A stretch of 41,042 nucleotides of DNA, taken from NCBI GenBank assembly GCA_020850015.1, contig JADZFF010000006.1, forward strand, positions 1 to 41,042. Reading direction: 5' to 3'. Each line of letters begins with the position of its first letter. Position 1 is the first letter of the stretch. The notes under the pieces are model-generated. The model did not search any database. It saw only the letters and a program-made list of their open reading frames with translations, and was not told the DNA's origin. The position numbers and the translations under genes were made by a program. Below, piece after piece: positions 23,658 through 31,427 of the stretch. The DNA comes from Bdellovibrionales bacterium (GTDB taxonomy: Bacteria; Bdellovibrionota; UBA1018; JADZFF01).

Positions 23658-25937
23658 ATGTCCTGGCTTCGGTTCAGCAAGAGGCCTCTGGGCGTCCAGT
23701 TTTGGATCGCTGGGGGAATCGTAGGATTTTTTTCCGTCGCGAGCCTTTTCCTCCTGCTGAGCCAGGTGCGGCGGCAGACTGAGGCCTCCCGTTGGTTGGC
23801 CCAGACCCACCGGACGATCTCGAGGCTGAGCACCCTCGGCCGCGACTTCTACCAGCATCGGACCTTGCTGCGGGGCCACCTGGAATCCGCCGAGCCTCGC
23901 AAGCTCGAACAGGCCAAGGACCGGCGCCCGCAGTGGGATCGCACCTTCGAGTCCCTGCGCGAAAGCGTAGAGGCCTATCCTGATGCGCGGCCGCATCTCG
24001 AAGCCGCCGGCCGGGCCTATGAGGCCTGGCAGAGGCACGCCTTCGCCGCACCGGGTGGCGCTTCCGAGCGGGCACTCGAGACCGAGGCTCGTCTTTTCCA
24101 GGAGGCCTGGGCATCCATCGAGGCGCTGATCGACCGCTTCAATCGGCAGCTCAGCGTGCGGGATCTCGACGAGAAGAGCGCCATTCAGCACACCTTCGCC
24201 GCGATCGCGCTGATCAACATCACTCTGCTGCTCGCCTTCGGAGTGGCCCTGATCAACCTATACCAGTCGATTGCCCGCCCGATCGCGGGCCTCTCCGTGG
24301 GAATCCGGCGATACATGTCGGGCGATTTCCGGGCCCGGGTCGCCGTGGGGCGCACGCCCGAGATCGGATACGTGGGGAGCAGCTTCAACGAGCTGGCGGC
24401 ACGCATCGAGAGCATGGTGTCCGATCTTCGGCGCCTGGATGAGATGAAGTCTGATTTCCTCTCGACGGTTTCCCACGAGCTTCGTACGCCCCTGACTTCC
24501 ATCGGCGGATACGTGAAGCTGCTGCTGTCAGGCGATGCGGGGGCATTGTCCTCCACACAGACGGAGTTCCTCAATATCGTGGACACCAACGTGGGGAGGC
24601 TCGGGCACCTGATCAACGACCTCCTGGACGTGGAGAAGATCGAGTCCGGGAAGATCCAGCTCATCCGCGAGCCGCAGGATCTCTCGGAGATTCTCAGGGA
24701 ATGCCGGGATTCGATGGCCATCCTAGCCAAGCAGAAGGGCCTGGAGTTCCGGTTCACCGTGCCCGAGCAGCCGGTCTTCGCGATGGGCGACCGGGTGCGC
24801 CTGATCCAGGTGTTCATGAATCTCCTGTCGAACGCGATCAAATACACGCGCAAGGGGTACGTGGAACTGAGCCTAGAGCGCCGCGACTTCGCGGTGATGA
24901 TTCGCGTGAGAGACTCGGGTGAGGGGCTTTCGCCCGAGGATCAGGAGCAGCTTTTCCAGAAGTTCTACAGGAGTCGGCGCGCCCTGGAGTCCGCAGAGTC
25001 CGGAACGGGCCTGGGGCTCGTGATCGTCAAGGGCCTGGTTGAGGCGCACGGTGGAACCGTGGCCGTGGAGTCGGGCCTGGGAGAGGGCACGGTATTCACA
25101 GTCAGCCTGCCGCTGGAGGGCCTGGCGGAGGTGATCGCCGCGAATGCGGGCGCCGAAGGGCGCGTCATCGAGGAGGCAGGCCTCCGGCCGCGGGAGCGGG
25201 TGGTGTGGCATGTGGGCGGCGATGCCGAGTCGGGCCGGCGCGTCCGGGCCTTGCTTGCCGCTCCGGAGCTCGATGAGGGCGGCAGGCGGCTCGGGGCCGA
25301 GTCTTTTTCAGGCGCGAGCACTCTGCCCCGGGCGACCAGTTGGGAGGAGTCGCCCCTGCTGGTGATCCTCGACGGCGCGGCGGTGAATCGCGAATCGGTT
25401 GCGGAGTCCGCGCGCCGCGCGGGCGCGGGCACGCCGATCCTCGTGCTCGGCGACTCCGAAGAGACAGCCCAGGTCTTCGCCTGGGGCGCGACCGCGCTCC
25501 TGAAAAAGCCCATCAAACCGGCGCGCTTTTCGGCGACGGTGAGCGACTTGTTGAGGATGCGGGGCCGCAGGATCCTTCTCGCGGATCCGGATCCGGACGT
25601 GCGGCTGCTGTTGAAGCGGGCTCTGGAGCAGCGCGGCTACGTCGTGGAAGACGTCGATCGGGGCAATCTCGCGCTCGCGAGGCTGGAGCGGGAAAGATAC
25701 GATCTTCTGATCCTGGAGCGGGAGCTGCCGGATGTCTCAGGCGTGGAGGTGCTTCGCGCCGCGCGCCGGCTGCCGCAGCACGCGCTTCTGAAGGTCCTGG
25801 TGCTTGACGACGCGGGCGCCTCGTCGGAGCAGCGTGAGTTCGAGGCTTTGGGGGTCGAGCGAGTTGTGGCAACATACCAGGGTATCGACCCAGTGGTGGA
25901 GGCGGCGAGCCGCCTGCTCGCGAACGGAAAGGCCTGA
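23658..25937 (+). CDS. hybrid sensor histidine kinase with two receiver-like domains
   Basis: A 759-residue membrane kinase. Membrane helices at about residues 14-36 and 178-200 flank a helical periplasmic sensor region. A HAMP-like linker follows, then HisKA with SHELRTP (His273) and an HATPase with NLLSNAIKYT, DSGEGL and GTGLGL. Two receiver-like domains end the protein. The first (about 525-630) keeps a candidate phospho-acceptor D572 in LLVILDG and a KKP lysine but lacks the normal acidic pair. The second (about 636-755) keeps DPDPD but has Glu687 (LLILERELP) where Asp is expected, so it probably cannot be phosphorylated normally. The next genes encode a single receiver and an Hpt protein, completing a phosphorelay. 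Confidence 0.92.
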   Translation: MSWLRFSKRPLGVQFWIAGGIVGFFSVASLFLLLSQVRRQTEASRWLAQTHRTISRLSTLGRDFYQHRTLLRGHLESAEPRKLEQAKDRRPQWDRTFESLRESVEAYPDARPHLEAAGRAYEAWQRHAFAAPGGASERALETEARLFQEAWASIEALIDRFNRQLSVRDLDEKSAIQHTFAAIALINITLLLAFGVALINLYQSIARPIAGLSVGIRRYMSGDFRARVAVGRTPEIGYVGSSFNELAARIESMVSDLRRLDEMKSDFLSTVSHELRTPLTSIGGYVKLLLSGDAGALSSTQTEFLNIVDTNVGRLGHLINDLLDVEKIESGKIQLIREPQDLSEILRECRDSMAILAKQKGLEFRFTVPEQPVFAMGDRVRLIQVFMNLLSNAIKYTRKGYVELSLERRDFAVMIRVRDSGEGLSPEDQEQLFQKFYRSRRALESAESGTGLGLVIVKGLVEAHGGTVAVESGLGEGTVFTVSLPLEGLAEVIAANAGAEGRVIEEAGLRPRERVVWHVGGDAESGRRVRALLAAPELDEGGRRLGAESFSGASTLPRATSWEESPLLVILDGAAVNRESVAESARRAGAGTPILVLGDSEETAQVFAWGATALLKKPIKPARFSATVSDLLRMRGRRILLADPDPDVRLLLKRALEQRGYVVEDVDRGNLALARLERERYDLLILERELPDVSGVEVLRAARRLPQHALLKVLVLDDAGASSEQREFEALGVERVVATYQGIDPVVEAASRLLANGKA

Positions 25938-25943
25938 GCGCAG

Positions 25944-26327
25944 TTGACCCAGAAGCGCATCCTTCTCGCTGAAGACGAAGCTCATATCGCCAAGCTGGTG
26001 GAATTCAAGCTGGGCAAGGAGGGCTACGCGGTGGAGCTGGCGTCGAATGGCGGCGTCGCCATCGAGAAGCTTCGAACCGAGCCTCAGGGTTTCGCTCTGC
26101 TGATCCTGGACGTCATGATGCCGGTGGCTGATGGTTGGGAGGTGCTTCGTTTCGTGCGGACCGAAAGCGCTGTGAAGGGGCTCCCTGTGCTGATGCTCAC
26201 GGCGAAGGGGCACCAGAAGGACATGGCGAACGCGGCCGAGCTTGGCGCCACGCAGTTCCTGAAGAAGCCCTTCGACCCGACCGAGCTCGCCCGGCTGGTT
26301 CGGAAGCTGGTGGGAGACCCGAAATGA
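25944..26327 (+). CDS. CheY-like single-domain response regulator
   Basis: A 127-residue receiver without output domain. It has all catalytic residues: acidic pair in LAEDE, phospho-acceptor D56 (LLILDVMMP), Thr86 (LMLTAK) and Lys108 (KKPF). The start is TTG 25944, only 6 bases after the kinase stop; no ATG is available. Its stop overlaps the start of the Hpt gene (ATGA). It probably shuttles phosphate between the hybrid kinase and the Hpt protein or acts by protein binding. Confidence 0.93.
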   Translation: MTQKRILLAEDEAHIAKLVEFKLGKEGYAVELASNGGVAIEKLRTEPQGFALLILDVMMPVADGWEVLRFVRTESAVKGLPVLMLTAKGHQKDMANAAELGATQFLKKPFDPTELARLVRKLVGDPK

Positions 26328-26725
26328 CGCTCGACTGGGATGGCGATCCGGAGCTCAAGGCGATCCGAGACGATTTCGTGAAGTCGCTCTCGGATCGGAG
26401 CGAGATTCTGCGCGTGGCGCTTTCGCAGCTCGCGGACGACGCTCCGGGCGCGCTCCGGGATATCCAGCAGGTGGCGCACAAGCTCGCGGGTACCGCGGCC
26501 TCCTACGGCTTTCCCACCCTCACTCGGATTGGCGAGATGATCGATGACCGGCTGGATGAGATCTTCTCCTCGAATCGGGGCATGACGGCCCTGAATGAGG
26601 AAGCGACGCGCGCCCAGGGATACGTGGCCGTGCTGGAGGCCGCGCTCCGTGAGGGGGCCGCGGGGCGGGATGACACGGGTGCGCTGGATGCGCCGGCCCT
26701 CAAGAGCCTTACTTCCGGCGCCTGA
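26324..26725 (+). CDS. histidine phosphotransfer (Hpt) protein
   Basis: A 133-residue helical protein with the Hpt motif AHKLAGTAASYGF, phospho-His at residue 52, followed by a helix with IGEMIDDRL. Hpt proteins relay phosphate between receiver domains. ATG 26324 overlaps the stop of the receiver gene, and GGGAGA lies 6 bases upstream. Its last 17 bases overlap the convergent receiver-PilZ gene. Family assignment is good; the partners are inferred from gene order. Confidence 0.88.
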   Translation: MTLDWDGDPELKAIRDDFVKSLSDRSEILRVALSQLADDAPGALRDIQQVAHKLAGTAASYGFPTLTRIGEMIDDRLDEIFSSNRGMTALNEEATRAQGYVAVLEAALREGAAGRDDTGALDAPALKSLTSGA

Positions 26726-27422
26726 TCAGCTCTTTCTGGATCCAGGCCCGGATCTTCCGGAGATCCTCCTCCGGGACGCCCATGAAGCTGAACCGCGTCT
26801 CGTAAGTCTTTGAGTCGCCTTCAACGGGCTGAGCGCTCAGCACTCGAAAGAGCGGCCGTTCGATGCCGATCTCGTCGAAAATGCGCGCCTTGAGCTCCAC
26901 TGTCTCCAGGCCGCCGATCTTGTAAGGGAGCAGCGCGGTGAGACCGCCTTCGCCGATGGACACCAGCTGGGCCTGCGAGGTGACCTGTGCCATGTGGTTC
27001 TCACCGATCAGCGAAAGCTCGAAGAGCTCGCGTTTGCCGCCGCCCTTCTTCATGCACTGCTGGACCTTCTCAAGGAGGAGATGCTCGTCGATGGGCTTCA
27101 GGATGTAGTCCGTGACGCCGACCTCAACCGCCTTCTTCACGTCCTCGCGATTGCGCTTCTTGGTCAGCATGAGGATCGGAACCTGGCCAAACAGGGGGTG
27201 CTGCCGCACGGTGCGAACGAAGTCGTAGCCCGAGGTCGTGGGCATGATGGCATCGGTGATCACGAGATCGAAAAAATCGTGACCCAAGGCGTCGATGGCG
27301 TCGGCGGGGGTAACCGCGGTTTTCACCTGGAACTCGGCTCGGGTGAGGATCGTGGTGAGCAGTTTCAGAATGGCGGCCTCGTCGTCCACGAGGAGAATGC
27401 GGGCCGCTGCGGAGGGAGCCAT
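26709..27422 (-). CDS. response regulator with PilZ-like output domain
   Basis: A 237-residue protein. Residues 1-125 form a complete receiver (LVDDE, D57 in VITDAIMP, Thr in LMLTKK, Lys in LKPI). Residues 135-230 resemble a PilZ domain: LVSIGEGGL corresponds to the D/NxSxxG motif, and the end ETRFSFMGVPEEDLRKIRAWI is typical. The RxxxR motif needed for c-di-GMP binding is not visible and the Asp of DxSxxG is Val, so binding is doubtful. GGGAG lies just before ATG 27422. The FliL-like gene is 13 bases upstream in the same operon. Confidence 0.82.
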   Translation of the reverse strand: MAPSAAARILLVDDEAAILKLLTTILTRAEFQVKTAVTPADAIDALGHDFFDLVITDAIMPTTSGYDFVRTVRQHPLFGQVPILMLTKKRNREDVKKAVEVGVTDYILKPIDEHLLLEKVQQCMKKGGGKRELFELSLIGENHMAQVTSQAQLVSIGEGGLTALLPYKIGGLETVELKARIFDEIGIERPLFRVLSAQPVEGDSKTYETRFSFMGVPEEDLRKIRAWIQKELIRRRK

Positions 27423-27435
27423 GACTCCCAGGCTA

Positions 27436-27987
27436 TCACTGAACGATGAACTGGGTGAAGAACACGTCCGTGGCGAGCGGCTTTCCCGTCAGCTCGTTGA
27501 CGATGTCGAGAATCTCGGCGCGAAGGTGATACCGGCCCTGAATGGAGTTGAGCTCGTCGAAGGGCTTCCTCCCGAGGAGCTGCAGGAGACGGTCTTCGAT
27601 CTCAGGGCGTACGGCGTCGATCCCGGCGGCGAGCGATAGGTCCCGGATCTCGACGCTGAACGCCAGCGTGACGAAGTGGGGTTTGCCTTCGCCTGGGCTG
27701 CCGGCGCCCCCTTCGGGTTTCTCGGGCGTGGGAAGGATATTGACGGTGACGGCCTTGAATTCGACCTTGCCGGGCAGGAGCGATGCCGTGGGCTTCGCCG
27801 AGGAATCCGCAAGGCGCTTTCGTTCGCTGGACTCAGTGATTTCAGGCCGTTTGAACAGGACGCGCGTGTAAACCAAGGCCCCCAGGGTGGCCACGACCGC
27901 CACGCTGTTGGCCAGAACCAACAGCATCGGCAGCTTGGAACCCTTGGGGGGGGCCTCGGTTACTGAAGCTTCTTTTTCTTCCGCCAC
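27436..27987 (-). CDS. FliL-like membrane protein
   Basis: A 183-residue single-pass inner-membrane protein with a membrane helix at about residues 20-42 (PMLLVLANSVAVVATLGALVY), a linker, and a periplasmic domain of about 110 residues. It ends TDVFFTQFIVQ, the C-terminal signature of FliL, which stabilises the flagellar stator. No flagellar genes are in the window, so it may serve another proton-driven motor or a flagellum encoded elsewhere. GTG 27987 has no properly spaced Shine-Dalgarno; TAGAAT lies 7 bases before it. An 8-C tract at 27947-27954 is in frame. Confidence 0.82.
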   Translation of the reverse strand: MAEEKEASVTEAPPKGSKLPMLLVLANSVAVVATLGALVYTRVLFKRPEITESSERKRLADSSAKPTASLLPGKVEFKAVTVNILPTPEKPEGGAGSPGEGKPHFVTLAFSVEIRDLSLAAGIDAVRPEIEDRLLQLLGRKPFDELNSIQGRYHLRAEILDIVNELTGKPLATDVFFTQFIVQ

Positions 27988-27997
27988 TCCCTACATT

Positions 27998-29104
27998 CTA
28001 GATTTTGAGCGGCTCGTAGGGAAGGCCCAAGTCCTGGGCCACCTGCTGATACACGCATTTGCCCATCGAGATGTTCACGCCCTTGCGGAGGCCTTCGTCC
28101 TTGGACACGGCCTCCTTCCAGCCCAGGTTCGCGATCATCACGGCGTAACCCAGGGTCACGTTCGTGAGGGCGTAGGTGGAGGTGCGTGGCACGGCGCCCG
28201 GCATGTTGGGCACGGCGTAATGGATCACGCCGTCCACGGTGTAGGTGGGGTGCTCGTGGCTCGTGGGGCGGCAGGTTTCCACCGATCCGCCCTGGTCCAC
28301 GGCCACGTCCACGACGACGCCGCCGGGCTCCATGTGCGAGATCATGTCGCGCGTGACGAGCTTCGGGGCCTTCGCGCCCGGCACCAGCACGGCGCCGATC
28401 ACGAGGTCCGCGCGGTGCACGGCCTTCTCGATGTTCTCGCTGTTGGAGTAGAGAGTGGTGATCTCGTTTCCGAACACGTCGGAGAGATACTCGAGGCGCT
28501 GCACGTTGACGTCCATGAGGGTCACTTTCGCGCCGAGGCCCACGGCCATCTTCGTGGCGTTCACGCCCACGATTCCGCCGCCGATGACGACGACGTTCGC
28601 GCGGTTCACGCCCGCGACGCCGCCGAGGAGCACGCCCTTGCCGCCGTGGTCAGCCTGCAGGTACGTGGCACCGATCTGGGTGGCCATGCGGCCCGCCACC
28701 GCGCTCATCGGGGCGAGCAGGGGAAGCGTGCCGTTCCTGGCTTCGATCGTCTCGTAGGCGATGCCCACGATCTTGCGTTCCATGAGGGCCTTGGTGAGGC
28801 GCTCGTCGGCCGCGAGGTGGAGGTAGGTGTAGAGGATCTGGCCTTCGCGCAGAAGGGCGAACTCCTCGGGGAGGGGCTCTTTCACCTTCACGATCATTTC
28901 GGCCTTGCCGTAGATCTCTTTGGCCGAGGGCATGATACGCGCGCCCGCGCGCTCGTAGGCCTCGTTCGAGATGCCGACGCCTGCTCCGGCGTTCTGCTCG
29001 ATCAGCACCGTATGGCCTGAGTGGGTCAGGGCCTTCACCCCGGCCAGCACCATGCCTACGCGGTTCTCTTTGTTCTTAATTTCCTTCGGTACGCCGACGA
29101 TCAT
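27998..29104 (-). CDS. ald: alanine dehydrogenase
   Basis: NAD-dependent enzyme converting L-alanine to pyruvate and ammonia, and back. At 368 residues it matches the family. It shows the N-terminal MIVGVPKEIKNKENRVG, substrate-binding segment VKVKEPLPEE, catalytic-site region LYTYLHLAAD, the nucleotide-binding GGGIVGVNATKMA with Asp198-type acidic residue after VTLMD, and the C-terminal TNVTLGYAVMIANLGW. The gene lies 39 bases after the metallo-hydrolase gene on the same strand, so co-transcription is possible. AAAGG is visible about 12 bases before ATG 29104. Its TAG stop overlaps the TAGAAT element of the fliL-like gene. Confidence 0.97.
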   Translation of the reverse strand: MIVGVPKEIKNKENRVGMVLAGVKALTHSGHTVLIEQNAGAGVGISNEAYERAGARIMPSAKEIYGKAEMIVKVKEPLPEEFALLREGQILYTYLHLAADERLTKALMERKIVGIAYETIEARNGTLPLLAPMSAVAGRMATQIGATYLQADHGGKGVLLGGVAGVNRANVVVIGGGIVGVNATKMAVGLGAKVTLMDVNVQRLEYLSDVFGNEITTLYSNSENIEKAVHRADLVIGAVLVPGAKAPKLVTRDMISHMEPGGVVVDVAVDQGGSVETCRPTSHEHPTYTVDGVIHYAVPNMPGAVPRTSTYALTNVTLGYAVMIANLGWKEAVSKDEGLRKGVNISMGKCVYQQVAQDLGLPYEPLKI

Positions 29105-29143
29105 GGGGTCCGTGCCTTTCCAGACGATGCGTTTGTGCCGCGG

Positions 29144-29941
29144 TTAGATCCGGAATCGGAGTCCGTCGTGGGCGAGAGCCACTCCCTTCGGGAGCTTCTT
29201 CGACCAGCGGCGATACTCGAAGTCATGGCCCAGATGCGTCAGGTACGTACGTGAGGGACGCAGCTCGGAAATCACCTCGAGAGCCCGATCCAAGGTCAAA
29301 TGTGTATCGTGCGGCTGTACCCTCAGACAGTCCAAAATCAGGACCTTCAGGCCCCGCAGACGATCCAAGGATTCCGGGGGGATATAATGACAATCTGTGA
29401 CATAAGCAACGGAATTTATCCGGTATCCAAGGCACTCCTTTGGGCCGTGCTGGGTGGAAATCGGAATCACCTCTATCCCCGCGGCATTAAAGGAAGAAAC
29501 TTGGCCGTCGATGAGATGGAAATCGAGCTCCGGGCGCCCACCGCCCACGATCTGCGAGGCCCGCTGGAAGACGTAAGGGAAGCGGCCCACGAGCTCCTCC
29601 TGCGTCCAGGCATTGCCAAAGGCGGGGATCACCTGCTTCTGGACGAAGTTGAAGGCCCGGATCTCGTCGACGCCGGAGACGTGGTCCGCGTGGGGATGGG
29701 TGTAAAGCACAGCGTCCACCCGCGGGATTCTCGCGCGAAGCGCCTGTTGCCGGAGATCGGTGGCGGTATCGATGAGGAGGCTCCTGCCCCGGCTGCGCAC
29801 CCAGGCCGAAACCCGGAGCCGCTGGTTGCGCGGGTGTTTCGACCGGCAGGTGGCGCACCTGCACTGGAGCAAGGGCACGCCCGTGGAGGTTCCGCTTCCC
29901 AGGATCACCCACTCGTCGCGTCGGCCGGATTTTTGAGGCAT
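29144..29941 (-). CDS. PhnP-like metallo-beta-lactamase-fold hydrolase
   Basis: A 265-residue hydrolase of the MBL superfamily, COG1235/PhnP type. It starts with LGSGTSTGVPLLQCRCATC, where the family has a GCxCxxC site, followed by the zinc motif THPHADHVSGVDE, a later QHG and CHYIPPESL (Asp in TDCHY), and the final HLGHDFEYR. Members cleave cyclic phosphodiester bonds or related substrates; the real substrate here is unknown. ATG 29941 gives the family N-terminus; longer in-frame starts read through the divergent peptidase gene and are unlikely. AGGGG lies 4 bases upstream, and TATGAT 9 bases upstream could be a -10 box. Confidence 0.9.
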   Translation of the reverse strand: MPQKSGRRDEWVILGSGTSTGVPLLQCRCATCRSKHPRNQRLRVSAWVRSRGRSLLIDTATDLRQQALRARIPRVDAVLYTHPHADHVSGVDEIRAFNFVQKQVIPAFGNAWTQEELVGRFPYVFQRASQIVGGGRPELDFHLIDGQVSSFNAAGIEVIPISTQHGPKECLGYRINSVAYVTDCHYIPPESLDRLRGLKVLILDCLRVQPHDTHLTLDRALEVISELRPSRTYLTHLGHDFEYRRWSKKLPKGVALAHDGLRFRI

Positions 29942-29945
29942 AGCG

Positions 29946-29960
29946 CCCCTATCATAGGGG
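29946..29960. promoter_or_regulatory. CCCCTATCATAGGGG palindrome in divergent region
   Basis: A perfect 7-bp inverted repeat around a central C, between the divergent hydrolase and M16 peptidase genes. It contains TATCAT on the plus strand and TATGAT on the minus strand, both 5 of 6 matches to a -10 box. It could be an operator over a divergent promoter. Confidence 0.45.
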
Positions 29961-30017
29961 GTCCGGCAGCTTTTGCCATGAGTAGCCGGACACCTTTTTG
30001 GTGGTATCCTGCGACCC

Positions 30018-31427
30018 ATGCCCCACTCCGGTAAAATCACGATTCGTACGGGATTCGGGATCCTGTTCGCGCTCGCCCTCCTGACCGGATGCCAGGGGCG
30101 CTCCCGAGGGGGGAGCTTCGGCGGAGTGAAGATCGAAGTGGACGAGCGGAAGCTCTCCAATGGGCTGACGGTGCTGATGGCCGAGAAGGGAACGGCGCCG
30201 GTGGTGACCTTCCAGACCTGGATCCGCGCGGGGTCGGTGGACGAGCCGCGGGGCAAGACGGGAATGGCCCACCTTTTCGAGCACCTGATGTTCAAAGGGA
30301 CGGAGAAATACCCCGAGAAGGAGTTCTTCAACCAGCTCGAGGCGCGCGGCGCGGAGGTGAACGCCTACACCGTGCGCGACTACACGGTCTACTACGAGAC
30401 CTTCACGCCCGATCTGCTCGGGAAGGTGATCGAGATGGAGGCCGACCGCTTCGAGAACTTCAAGCTTACCCCCGCGCTTTTGGACACCGAACGCCTGGTG
30501 GTGTTCGAGGAGCGGCGGCTCCGCACGGACAATTCGCCCTCGGGCCGCATGAACGAGGCGCTCTGGAAGCTCGCGTTCCGCTCGCACCCCTATCGCTGGC
30601 CGGTGATCGGAGAGCCGCAGGATCTCGCGGGCCTGCGCGCGGAGGACCTCCAGGCCTTCTTCAAGGAGCATTACCAACCCGGAAACGCGGTGATCGTGGT
30701 GGCCGGCGCCATCGACCGCGACCACACCTTCAAGCTGATCGAGAAGGCCTATGGCCGGATCAAGGGACGCAAGGCCCGGGCGCGGAAGATCCCGGACGAG
30801 GCGCCGCAGGAAAGCGAGCAGCGCTACGTCATGCGCGATCACGTGGCCGGCGAGCGCTTCATGCACGCCTACCGCGTGACGGCGGCATCGAACCCCGAGT
30901 CGTACGCGCTCGACGTTTTCGCGCAGATTGTGTTCGCCGGCGCGAGCTCCCGCGCCTATCGGGCCCTGGTGGAGGAGAAAGAGGTGGCGTTAGGGGTGAG
31001 TGGTTCCGCCTATACGCCCACCTTCCCCGGGCTTTTCGTGATCTCGACGACGATGAAGGGTAATCGCCCGGCCTCCGAGGGAGAGTCCCTGCTCGAGGAG
31101 GTGATCGAGCAGGTTCGCGCGAAGGGCGTGACCGAGGAGGAGCGAAGCGCCGCCGTGAAGCAGCTGACCGTGAACCTGTTGGACGACGTGCGAACGCCCT
31201 ATGGACTGGGCGAGCTCATCGGAACCGTGATGATGGTGCTCGGCGACCCGACCCAGATCAACCGCGATCTCGAGAAGTACCGGCGCGTGACGCTGGAAGA
31301 GGTTCGCAGCGCCGCGAAAAAGTACCTGCACCCCAACAACCGCTCCGTCGTGACCCTTCTCCCGGAGGAGCCGAGCGGCAAGGCGGACGCGGCCCCGCCG
31401 GCGGCGTTGGAAGGGGGGGGAGCATGA
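30018..31427 (+). CDS. M16 zinc peptidase, lipoprotein
   Basis: A 469-residue pitrilysin-family peptidase. The signal sequence ends in the lipobox LTGC (Cys25), so it should be a lipoprotein in the periplasm. The inverted zinc motif HLFEH is at residues 85-89, and the third ligand Glu lies in VVFEERRL about 75 residues later. The domain order (M16 N-terminal, then M16C with RALVEEKEVALG) is complete. ATG 30018 has no Shine-Dalgarno; the extended -10 TGGTATCCT ends 7 bases before it. The stop overlaps the start of a second M16 gene. An 8-G run at 31413-31420 near the 3' end probably serves as its ribosome binding site. Confidence 0.93.
   Translation: MPHSGKITIRTGFGILFALALLTGCQGRSRGGSFGGVKIEVDERKLSNGLTVLMAEKGTAPVVTFQTWIRAGSVDEPRGKTGMAHLFEHLMFKGTEKYPEKEFFNQLEARGAEVNAYTVRDYTVYYETFTPDLLGKVIEMEADRFENFKLTPALLDTERLVVFEERRLRTDNSPSGRMNEALWKLAFRSHPYRWPVIGEPQDLAGLRAEDLQAFFKEHYQPGNAVIVVAGAIDRDHTFKLIEKAYGRIKGRKARARKIPDEAPQESEQRYVMRDHVAGERFMHAYRVTAASNPESYALDVFAQIVFAGASSRAYRALVEEKEVALGVSGSAYTPTFPGLFVISTTMKGNRPASEGESLLEEVIEQVRAKGVTEEERSAAVKQLTVNLLDDVRTPYGLGELIGTVMMVLGDPTQINRDLEKYRRVTLEEVRSAAKKYLHPNNRSVVTLLPEEPSGKADAAPPAALEGGGA

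Noticed and set aside
28180-28200. Possible sigma-54 promoter (GGCAC-like) sequences
   Set aside because: The matches lie inside ald coding sequence and lack a GC element at the right spacing.
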